Shown: piece after piece, positions 9,509-16,610 of the stretch
How positions within the stretch are numbered: the stretch's first letter is position 1
Layout of the letters: the number at the start of each line of letters is the position of its first letter
Source: Deinococcus koreensis
GTDB taxonomy: Bacteria > Deinococcota > Deinococci > Deinococcales > Deinococcaceae
Direction of reading: 5' to 3'
DNA: 64,000 nt
Assembly: GCF_002901445.1 (NCBI RefSeq)
Contig: NZ_PPPD01000001.1
Location: 1,649,501-1,713,500 of the forward strand
The notes under the pieces: model-generated
Seen by the model: only the letters and a program-made list of their open reading frames with translations
What the model was told of the DNA's origin: nothing
The model's database searches: none
Translations under genes and position numbers: made by a program

Positions 9509-10284
9509 AGGGGCACATACCGCTGAAGCCAGCGGGCCACACCCAGTTCTTCGGGGCCGGGCACATGATCGTCGATGAGCTCAGCCACCCCGGGGGCGAG
9601 CGTTCCCACGCCGATAGACCGGCCCGCCCAGGACAGCATTTCCAGGTCGTTGGGGCCATCGCCGAAGGCGACGGTGTCCGACTGCGCGATGCCGTAGTGG
9701 GCCGCGATCCGCTGCAGGGCCCGGCCCTTGTCGGCTCCGGCCGCCACCACTTCCAGGTAGTTGTGCTCCCACAGGTAGTAGGCGTTCTCGGGAAAGCGCC
9801 GGGAGAGCTCCGTCGCCAGGCCGGCGGCCTGGTCGCTCATCAGGATGAACTTGTGGGCGCCCTCGCCCCCATACTCGGCGGGCGTCCACAGCTCCCGGCC
9901 GTCCTGGCGGGCACGATCCCAGCGTTCATGTGCGGGATCACGGACATACATCCGGTCGCGGGTCGACAGGAAGAACTGGGCGCTGTTCTGGGCGCTGTCC
10001 GGGGTGAAGCGCTCCAGCAGATACGACACCACCTCGCCGTCCAGATGGCGCTCCAGATGATGGTCGTCGCCATCTGCGTGAACCCGCGCGCCGTTGCAGG
10101 TGCCGAAGTGCCGGCTCACCTCCAGACCCGCGAGCGCCTGCTGGGCGCCCGTGTGGTGGCGTCCGGTAATCACCGTGACCTGATGCCCGGCGTTCCGGAG
10201 GGCGAGGATGGCCGCGCGGGTGGGCGCGGGCAGCTCATCGTTTCTGGTGATGATGGTTCCGTCGAGGTCGAAGGCGAACAGCAT
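9505..10284 (-). CDS. HAD-superfamily hydrolase, Cof-type phosphatase
   Basis: A 259-aa cytoplasmic phosphatase. Motif I is FAFDLDGTII (nucleophile and acid Asp near the N-terminus), motif II is VTVITGRH, motif III contains the Lys of GADKGRALQ, and motif IV is VAFGDGPNDLEML, the metal-binding Asp pair. The long insert between motifs II and III is the C2-type cap of Cof/YidA proteins, which remove phosphate from sugar phosphates or flavin-like substrates. TAGCCT (10295-10290, minus) ends 5 nt before the ATG, indicating a leaderless transcript. The stop codon is supplied by repeat R3. Confidence 0.88.
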   Translation of the reverse strand: MLFAFDLDGTIITRNDELPAPTRAAILALRNAGHQVTVITGRHHTGAQQALAGLEVSRHFGTCNGARVHADGDDHHLERHLDGEVVSYLLERFTPDSAQNSAQFFLSTRDRMYVRDPAHERWDRARQDGRELWTPAEYGGEGAHKFILMSDQAAGLATELSRRFPENAYYLWEHNYLEVVAAGADKGRALQRIAAHYGIAQSDTVAFGDGPNDLEMLSWAGRSIGVGTLAPGVAELIDDHVPGPEELGVARWLQRYVPL

Positions 10285-10410
10285 GCCCGAGGCTAGGCCG
10301 ACCAGATCAGCCTCCTATCAGGTCAGGTGTGGTGAGGGAAAATCCGGCGGCCAGCGATCCCTTCGCCCGTTGACGGCCCCTTGACCCTGGCCTCCTACGC
10401 TGCACCCCAG

Positions 10411-11772
10411 ATGAACCCAGACCGGACTGCCAGGATCACCTTCTACAACGGCATGCGTACCATCGGCGGCACGCACATTCTGATCAGCGAGGGCGACAGC
10501 GCGCTGGTGTTCGATCTGGGGTTGAAATACGACCCCGCTGAAAACCTGTCGGCCACTGACCTACCTCCAGTCCGGGAAACAGAGGCCGCATTGCACGTGC
10601 GAACCCGCAATGCGCCGCCTGTCCGGGGCCTGTTCAGCGGGGTGCACGAGCAGGATCTCGCGTGGGCGGCGCAGGGTGGAGACTGGCCAGTCACCGAGTC
10701 CTTCGGTCACCTGGCCGCGTTCGTCAGCCACGCCCACCAGGATCACATGGGCCTGCTGCAGAACGTGGCGGCCGAGGTTCCCGTGCATGTGCACGAGGAC
10801 ACCCGGACACTGCTGGGGGGACTGTACCAGGGCGGACTCACGCCACCTCCGGGCGCGCGTCTCACCGGACACCCGGACGGTGGGCAGTTCGCCGTGGGCT
10901 CCATGCAGGCCACCGTGCTGCCCGGTGACCACGATCTACCCGGCAGCGCCGGCCTGCTGGTCGAGACGGGGGGCGGGACGGTCGCGTATACCGGTGACTG
11001 GCGACGTCACGGCCTTCATCCGCAGCGCATGGACGCGTTCATCGAGGCGTGCTCGTCGCGGGGCGTGGATCTGCTGCTGACCGAGGGCACCCGCTTCGGC
11101 CCGGCTGGCCAGCCGGCACGCCACCCCGAGCCGATCCCCGAGGGCGAGCTTCCGGAACGACTCGACCACGTCCTGACCCAGCACGCCAGTGGCCTGGTCG
11201 CCGTGAGCTTTTATCCCAGGAACGTCGAGCGGGTGGCCGCCTTCGCCGCCGTGGCGGCCGCCCACGGCCGGCAACTCGCCGTGCACCCGGAGACGTATGC
11301 GCTGCTCCAGGGCACCTGTGGTCTGCATTCCCTCGACCCGGCCAGCGTGCGGGTACTCTCCGACCACGCCGACTGGCAGGATGTGGCCGCCGATGCCTCG
11401 GGGTACCTGACCGAGCTTCGCCTTGAGGACTTCCCCCGGCTCGCGCTGTGCCTCTCGCGGCCGGGAGGCGTATTCGTTCACAGTGATGGAAGTCCGCTGG
11501 GCGAGTACGACCCAGCCTGGTCTGGGATGATGGCCTGGCTGCGGGAGCTGGGGATGGACTACCTTCCCCTGCGGTCTGGAGGACATGCGTCGCCTGAGGA
11601 TGTCCGCGCCCTGGTCGCCGCCATCGCTCCCCGGCTGATGGTACCCATTCACAGCCGGTACCCGGAGAGCATGCTCGTCCGGGGAGTCCCTGTCCTTCTG
11701 CCTCAGCGCGGTGAACGCTTTGAACTCGGGCATCTGGTGTCCTCGGGGACATCCACGGTGGTGTTGCCATAA
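10411..11772 (+). CDS. MBL-fold metallo-hydrolase, RNase J-like
   Basis: A 453-aa protein of the metallo-beta-lactamase fold. The metal motif FVSHAHQDHMG (HxHxDH) lies at about residues 105-114; further ligands are likely in VLPGDHD, VAYTGDWR and the late LRSGGHASPEDVRALVAAI...VPIHS segment. That last segment resembles the C-terminal motif of RNase J and CPSF-type beta-CASP nucleases. It is shorter than RNase J (about 550 aa) and lacks its C-terminal domain, so nuclease activity is an inference. A frame can be extended to a TTG at 10381, but the ATG at 10411 is preferred: TTGACG (10370-10375) and TACGCT (10396-10401) fit a promoter giving a leaderless or near-leaderless message. Confidence 0.75.
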   Translation: MNPDRTARITFYNGMRTIGGTHILISEGDSALVFDLGLKYDPAENLSATDLPPVRETEAALHVRTRNAPPVRGLFSGVHEQDLAWAAQGGDWPVTESFGHLAAFVSHAHQDHMGLLQNVAAEVPVHVHEDTRTLLGGLYQGGLTPPPGARLTGHPDGGQFAVGSMQATVLPGDHDLPGSAGLLVETGGGTVAYTGDWRRHGLHPQRMDAFIEACSSRGVDLLLTEGTRFGPAGQPARHPEPIPEGELPERLDHVLTQHASGLVAVSFYPRNVERVAAFAAVAAAHGRQLAVHPETYALLQGTCGLHSLDPASVRVLSDHADWQDVAADASGYLTELRLEDFPRLALCLSRPGGVFVHSDGSPLGEYDPAWSGMMAWLRELGMDYLPLRSGGHASPEDVRALVAAIAPRLMVPIHSRYPESMLVRGVPVLLPQRGERFELGHLVSSGTSTVVLP

Positions 11773-12050
11773 GCAGGCGAGGCCGCCCGCCCTGCTGTGA
11801 CCCCCCTGAGTCCGTGCCACCCACTTCGGGAGTCAGCGGTCTGGGCGTCCGGAACTGGGCTGTGAGCCTGGAGAACCGGAGGGGCAGGTCGCCCGGAAGA
11901 TTCCGGTAGGTGAAAATCCATGCCCAACTTCCTCAGCCCACTTACACCACACTTAGGGCGAACTCCGCGGTCGGAGAGTGGCTGGAAGACAGAGGGTATG
12001 GGCGAAGTCGCTCAGGTTCCCGGCAGTACAGAGAACCCTTCATGCCCCCT
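11773..12050. other. Non-coding stretch with no recognisable content
   Basis: Between the MBL gene and repeat R4 I see no open frame with recognisable domains and no strong hairpin. It may contain decayed sequence. Confidence 0.4.
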
Positions 12051-12184
12051 GTGATACGGGTTCCGAATGCCATCCGTTCTGTGTTCGGAATCAATCCGGG
12101 GCGGAGGGACTCGCAGAGCTCCGCAGGAGAGGAACATCCAGTGCTCTCCTGGGTGTGACGGAATGGAGCGGCAGTCCGTATGAC
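12051..12184 (+). repeat. Small inverted-repeat element R4 (inverse of part of R6)
   Basis: About 134 bp. Left end TGATACGGGTTCCGAATGCC; right end (reverse complement) GTCATACGGACTGCCGC. Positions 12062-12118 are nearly identical, inverted, to about 23125-23185 in R6, including the CATCCGTTCTGTGTTCGG loop and the CGGAGGGACTCGCAGAGCT box. The two copies therefore diverged recently. Confidence 0.75.
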
Positions 12185-12278
12185 AACACCCGGCCACAAG
12201 CGTTGACACAACCCTGACCTGCAGTCCACCGAAAATCCCGTCCCAGCCGTGACTCAGGCTTGACGCGGCGCCGCCACC

Positions 12279-13415
12279 ATGGGAGGTATGGCGAACACTC
12301 TGCGTCTGGTGGGCACCCTGTCGGTTCTCGCTCTCACGGCCTGCACCTCCGGCTTCACGCCAGTGGTCGAGCCTCGTCCAGCTTTCGATCTGCAAGGTCA
12401 CCGCGGGGGCCTGGGGCACGTGTCGGAAAGCACGCTGGCCAGCTTCGCGAACGGTCTGGCAATCGGTGTCACCACGCTTGAGCTGGACACGCAGGTCACG
12501 AAAGACGGCAAGGTCGTCGTGACGCACGACCGCAAGATCAGCGACCAGAAGTGCAGGGACACCGCGCCGGTCGTGCCCGCCGATCCCGATTATCCGTACG
12601 TCGGCAAGTTCATCGTCAACCTGACCCTGGCCCAGATCAAGACCCTCGACTGCGGCAGCCTGCGACTGAACAACCACCCCACCCAGCGTCTGGTGCCCGG
12701 CATCACCATGCCGGAACTCAGGGACGTCTTCAGGCTGGTCAAGGTCGCGGGCGCCACCGGGGTAAAGATGAACATCGAGACCAAGGTGGAGGCGGGCGCC
12801 CCGAGTGAAACCGCCCCCCGTGACGTCTTCGTCCGGGCGGTGCTGGGCGAGATCACCGCGTCGGGCCTCGAATCTCAGGTCACGCTGCAGAGCTTCGACT
12901 GGGGAGCGCTGATGCTGGTCAGGCAGCTCAAGCCCACATTGCCGGTGGTGGCCCTGACCAACGGGCAGCAGTTCCTGCAGATGGGACAACCGGGCCCATC
13001 GCCGTGGCTGGGCGGGCTGGATATCGATGACTTCGCCGGCGTCACCCTGCAAAGCAGGTACGTGGCGGCGGCCAAATCTTTTGGGGCGTCCGCACTTTCG
13101 CCCGTGCACGGCGATCCGCAGAACGCTCAGGTAGGCGACCCGGGATACCTGGCCTTCACCACCCCTGAACTGGTCAGGGAGGCGCACGCTGCGGGAATGA
13201 AGGTCATCCCCTGGACGGTCGATGACGAGCGCACGTGGGGCGCCCTGATGGACGCGGGCGTGGACGGCATCATCACCGACTACCCACAGCAGTTGCGCCA
13301 GTTCATGGACAGGCGCGGATACGCCTTACCACGGGCATACCCGCTGGAGACCACAGCCCTGTGCCGCCTTATCAAAGAAGACCCAGCCAACAACCGCGTG
13401 AGCTGCACGCCGTGA
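12279..13415 (+). CDS. Glycerophosphodiester phosphodiesterase family lipoprotein
   Basis: A 378-aa exported lipoprotein with lipobox LALTAC about 22 residues in, so it is probably anchored at the cell surface. The GDPD TIM barrel is clear: FDLQGHRGGLGHVSESTLAS (first catalytic His and Arg, normally HRG..PENT), LELDTQVTKDGKVVVTHDRK (Glu-x-Asp metal ligands and the second His), MNIETK, VTLQSFDWGAL, VIPWTVDD and GIITDYPQQL. Ser-Glu-Ser replaces the usual Pro-Glu-Asn after HRGG. It would release an alcohol and glycerol-3-phosphate from phosphodiesters. Start is ATG at 12279 or ATG at 12288; neither has a well-spaced ribosome site. Confidence 0.88.
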   Translation: MGGMANTLRLVGTLSVLALTACTSGFTPVVEPRPAFDLQGHRGGLGHVSESTLASFANGLAIGVTTLELDTQVTKDGKVVVTHDRKISDQKCRDTAPVVPADPDYPYVGKFIVNLTLAQIKTLDCGSLRLNNHPTQRLVPGITMPELRDVFRLVKVAGATGVKMNIETKVEAGAPSETAPRDVFVRAVLGEITASGLESQVTLQSFDWGALMLVRQLKPTLPVVALTNGQQFLQMGQPGPSPWLGGLDIDDFAGVTLQSRYVAAAKSFGASALSPVHGDPQNAQVGDPGYLAFTTPELVREAHAAGMKVIPWTVDDERTWGALMDAGVDGIITDYPQQLRQFMDRRGYALPRAYPLETTALCRLIKEDPANNRVSCTP

Positions 13416-13811
13416 AGTGGGTGCTGGTCGGGCTCGCTGCCGGGATGCGACCGATGAGAGGATGACGCTCTGGCGCGTTGACGCACTGGGCCGGGTTCGA
13501 GAGACCTGGCCCGGTTCTCCCACTCGTGCCGAGCAACGTGGCCCCTCTCGAGCACGCCCAGACCGAGGGGAGGTGGCGCCGACCCCGTCTGGTGAAGTTG
13601 ATTTTGAGCTCGTACAGCCCGGTCGGCACGCTGGCACCGCGTAGCATCCATTCCACGCTGGCGTCGTTGAGCGCCGTGTGTACCAGCCCCCCGACGGGCT
13701 TGCCGTCCAGCGTGATGGGCGCGTCCTTCAGGGTGCTGACGCCCTCGGCCCCGATCCGCAGACCGAAGCGCTGCCCGGTCATCACCTCGGCACCGTCAAG
13801 GGCGCGCACCT
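13416..13811 (-). pseudogene. Remnant of an unrecognised gene, cut off at the dispersed repeat
   Basis: A minus-strand frame of normal-looking protein character runs from about 13809 down to about 13590, for example RFGLRIGAEGVSTLKDAPI and VEWMLRGASVPTGLYELKI. It then degenerates into low-complexity sequence. At its 5' side it is cut exactly where the dispersed repeat copy 2 begins, and no start or signal is visible. The family is not recognised. I interpret it as the surviving middle piece of a gene lost by rearrangement at the repeat. Confidence 0.4.
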
Positions 13812-13967
13812 TGAGAAAACCCCGGATCCATCTACGGACGTCTACGCTGGCCTACGGACGTGCCGAAAAGGACGTGCCGGGGGCGGTTTTTTCAGTTCAC
13901 TTCGGTGCCCTGATCCCCGGACATAGCCGGACATCCACGCCCGTATTGGCCACGCGTTGGTCACGCC
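13812..13967 (+). repeat. Dispersed intergenic repeat, copy 2, next to tRNA-Arg
   Basis: Same family and orientation as 2862-3016. Here the three phased units are CTACGGACGT (13832), CTACGCTGGC (13842) and CTACGGACGT (13852), so the first and third are identical. Downstream blocks GGTTTTTTCAGTTCACTTCG and CACGCGTTGGTCACGCC are shared with copy 1. It lies 57 bp from the 3' end of a tRNA gene, a common integration target. Confidence 0.65.
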
Positions 13968-13997
13968 ACTCATTTCGACCCGAGCGGCCAAAACACA

Positions 13998-14022
13998 AAC
14001 CCCGCGCCAGGCGGGGTTTTTT
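13998..14022 (-). terminator. Terminator of tRNA-Arg, possibly bidirectional
   Basis: AAACCCCGC / GCGGGGTTT hairpin with loop GCCAG, immediately after the tRNA 3' end on the minus strand. The plus-strand side has six T; the minus-strand side reads TTTGTGTTTT. Confidence 0.8.
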
Positions 14023-14023
14023 C

Positions 14024-14100
<77 letters not shown>

Positions 14101-14135
14101 CGGCGCCTGTCTCTCCTGCGCGGCAGGCAGACGGG

Positions 14136-14141
14136 AGTATA
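14136..14141 (-). promoter_or_regulatory. -10 element of tRNA-Arg promoter
   Basis: TATACT on the minus strand, 35 nt before the tRNA 5' base. No convincing -35 is seen. Confidence 0.5.
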
Positions 14142-14259
14142 CCAGAGGGCCGCGGGGCCCCTGCCGCCTGCAGCGGGCACTGCCCGCACGCGATCCAGGC
14201 GCGCAGGTGGTGAGACAAAAGTGTAAGCGGGGGCTTCCTATACTGCTCAGAGGTATCTG

Positions 14260-14985
14260 ATGACCAATGCCGTCTATTCCATGACTGTGCGCGCCCTGAG
14301 CCGGGTCGTTTCGGAGCGCGCTGCCGAAAGTATGCTGCGTACCACCCTGCGTGACCAGCAGCTCGGCGCAGAGACGGTCACCGCCCAGGATGTCCAGCGC
14401 CTGATCGCCGGGCCGCTGCTCCAGCGCCTGTCGACGGTGCTGCCGGTGACGCAGGCCCGCCAGGAACTGCTGGGCCTCTCCCGCCAGCTCGAAGCCCAGT
14501 ATCCCAAGGCGCCCACGCTCTTCACCCACCTGGGGCCGTCGGCGTCCTGGGAGGAGCACTCGGACGCGACCGCGACCAGCTGGGACGGCCTGAGCCTGGG
14601 CGAGGACGACTTCGAGTTCGACGACCCGGATTTCGCGCTCTCGGTGGGGGGCCGGGCCTACGACCTGGAGACCCCGCTGGGTCAGGAGGAGCTGCTGCAG
14701 GATCTGGGCCGGCTCAGCGGCGTGCAGGGCGTGATGGTCTGCCGGGCCAGTGGCGAGGTGCTGCGCGTCCGGGCGATCCGCGAGGCGGCCGGGCTGGGCT
14801 CGGTGATCGCGGCCAGCGCCCTGCTCTTCCAGAACCGCGCGCTGCGGCTGATGTCGGCCGAGCTGGGCGGCCGAACCGTCTGTGTGCGGCCGCTGGGGGC
14901 ACACTGCGTCGCGGTCGTGGTGAATTCTCAATCCAACGTGGGGCGGTTACTTGTGGAACTACAGCAGTTGAAGGTGGCGGCGTGA
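14260..14985 (+). CDS. Roadblock/LC7-domain protein, first gene of a three-gene operon
   Basis: A 241-aa soluble protein. The C-terminal about 100 residues (LLQDLGRLSGVQGVMVCRAS to the end) have the pattern of a Roadblock/LC7 fold, the dimeric scaffold of MglB-type regulators of small GTPases. Residues about 7-75 (VRALSRVVSERAAESML...VLPVTQARQELLGLSRQLEA) resemble the N-terminus of the third gene in the operon, so both probably share a small helical domain. An acidic linker (LSLGEDDFEFDDPDF) joins the two. TATACT (14239-14244) lies 15 nt upstream of the ATG. The stop overlaps the next GTG start (GTGA). Function unknown; a cytoplasmic switch or scaffold role is inferred. No GTPase gene is in this operon. 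Confidence 0.8.
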   Translation: MTNAVYSMTVRALSRVVSERAAESMLRTTLRDQQLGAETVTAQDVQRLIAGPLLQRLSTVLPVTQARQELLGLSRQLEAQYPKAPTLFTHLGPSASWEEHSDATATSWDGLSLGEDDFEFDDPDFALSVGGRAYDLETPLGQEELLQDLGRLSGVQGVMVCRASGEVLRVRAIREAAGLGSVIAASALLFQNRALRLMSAELGGRTVCVRPLGAHCVAVVVNSQSNVGRLLVELQQLKVAA

Positions 14986-16610
14986 ACGCCCGGGCGCTGA
15001 TCCTGGCCGCCGGCCTGTTCGCCAGCACGGCCGGAGCCCAGGATCTGGGGGCCTACCGGCAACTCTCGGGGGCGCTGGACGGCGCGGTGCGGGCCCGTGC
15101 CGGCTCGGCGCAGGCCGCCCTGGCCCAGTTGAACGCCGCGCAGGTCGCCTTCGACCAGCTCAGGCCGACCCTGCGCAACCGCCAGCTGAGCTCCGGCCTG
15201 CAGGACGCCCTGACTGGCGCCCGGGCCGCGCTGGGGCGCACACCCGCCGAACTCGAGGCCCAGGTGCTGCTGGGCCGCGGCCTGATGCGCAAGGCGCTGT
15301 ACGACCAGACGCTGAGCCAGCTGATCTCCGGCACGCCGGGCCCCGGAGCGCAGCTCGAGCTGCTGACCCGCGAATACGGCCTGAGCGGCGACGGCGCCCG
15401 CGCAGCGCTGAAAGAGGGCCAGACCGGGCAACTGGAACGGGTGGCCTGGAGGCTGCAGCGCGCGGCGGCGGGGCGGGTGCTGGCCTCGCTGCAGGCCGCC
15501 CGGCCCGAGCAGTCCACGGCCGCCTATGTCGATCTGGCGCGCGCCACCGGCTGGTTCACGGCGCTCCCCGACTCGGGGACGGCTGGCGGCCTCAAGGTCT
15601 CGCAGTTCGGAGACGCCCTGCGGCAGCTGACGGCCGGGAACCTCCCGGAGCTGACCCGTTCCCTGACCACGCTGCGCCAGGGGGCAGGCGACCTCTCGGC
15701 CAGCCTGACCCGCGAGCCCCAGACCTCCAGCTTCCCGAAGCCGGCCACCGGCCCAGCTACCGGCCCAGCCACCGGCAAGGCCCCGCCGCTGAAGGTGGGG
15801 GCCGGTTCAGACCCGGCGTCCGTCAGGCCGAGTTCGCCACCTGCCGCCAGCGGCCCCGCCGAAACTGGCCCGGTCGGCGGCGTCCAGACTTCCACCGCCC
15901 AGACCGCAACCGTCCAGCTCTACGCCGCCCTGGGCCGGGCGCTCGCCGCCGCCGGGCACGGCGACAACGCCTCGGCCCGCGACCGGCTGGGCGAGGCGGT
16001 TCAGGCCCTGTCGGCGGTGCCGGGCTCGCTGCGAACCGCGCCGGGCTACACCGCGCTGGTGTTCAACCTGAGCGCCGCCCAGAGCCGCGTGGCCCTGCGG
16101 CCCAGCGATGTCCAGGCGCTGATCAGCCAGGCCGCCAACCTCGAAGCGGTCGCCGCCGGGCGCCCACCCAGCCGACTGGACGCCGTGTCGGCCGGGGTCG
16201 CGCGCGGATTCGGCGGCTGGATGCGGGTGCTCGTCTTCGCCCTGCTGGCCCTGCTGACGGCCGTCCCGCTGTACCTGCTGAACCTGGCTTTCGGGGCGCG
16301 CAACGTGTCCTGGCGCGCGGTGCTGTTCGGGCTGGCGCTGCTGCTGCTGCCCACCTTCCTGGAGGGCGTGTTCGGGCTGCTTGGGGCGCTGGGCGACCTC
16401 GCCAACCTGGGCGCGCTGCGGAGCCTCAGCAACCTGTCGCTGACCCAGGCCGCCTACGGGCTGCCGGTCGGGGCGCTGCTCTCGGCGCTCGCCATCGGGC
16501 TGCTGGCCTTCGGATTCCGGGGCCTGTGCCAGCAGTTCGGGCTGCTGGGCAGTTCCACGCCGCCCAAAACCACCACCCAGCACGGCCTGGAATGGGATGA
16601 GGATCTGTGA
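14982..16610 (+). CDS. Secreted/membrane protein with C-terminal membrane spans, second gene of the operon
   Basis: A 542-aa protein starting at a GTG that overlaps the previous stop. A signal peptide (ALILAAGLFASTAGAQ) is followed by about 370 mostly helical, Ala/Leu/Gln-rich residues outside the membrane, with a repeated GPATGPATG linker near residue 255. Three membrane spans lie near 414-434, 446-468 and 493-513, then a short acidic tail (GLEWDEDL), probably cytoplasmic. I do not recognise the family. The topology suggests an envelope sensor or anchor connecting an extracytoplasmic helical domain with the flanking cytoplasmic proteins. The stop overlaps the next start (GTGATG). Confidence 0.8.
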   Translation: MNARALILAAGLFASTAGAQDLGAYRQLSGALDGAVRARAGSAQAALAQLNAAQVAFDQLRPTLRNRQLSSGLQDALTGARAALGRTPAELEAQVLLGRGLMRKALYDQTLSQLISGTPGPGAQLELLTREYGLSGDGARAALKEGQTGQLERVAWRLQRAAAGRVLASLQAARPEQSTAAYVDLARATGWFTALPDSGTAGGLKVSQFGDALRQLTAGNLPELTRSLTTLRQGAGDLSASLTREPQTSSFPKPATGPATGPATGKAPPLKVGAGSDPASVRPSSPPAASGPAETGPVGGVQTSTAQTATVQLYAALGRALAAAGHGDNASARDRLGEAVQALSAVPGSLRTAPGYTALVFNLSAAQSRVALRPSDVQALISQAANLEAVAAGRPPSRLDAVSAGVARGFGGWMRVLVFALLALLTAVPLYLLNLAFGARNVSWRAVLFGLALLLLPTFLEGVFGLLGALGDLANLGALRSLSNLSLTQAAYGLPVGALLSALAIGLLAFGFRGLCQQFGLLGSSTPPKTTTQHGLEWDEDL

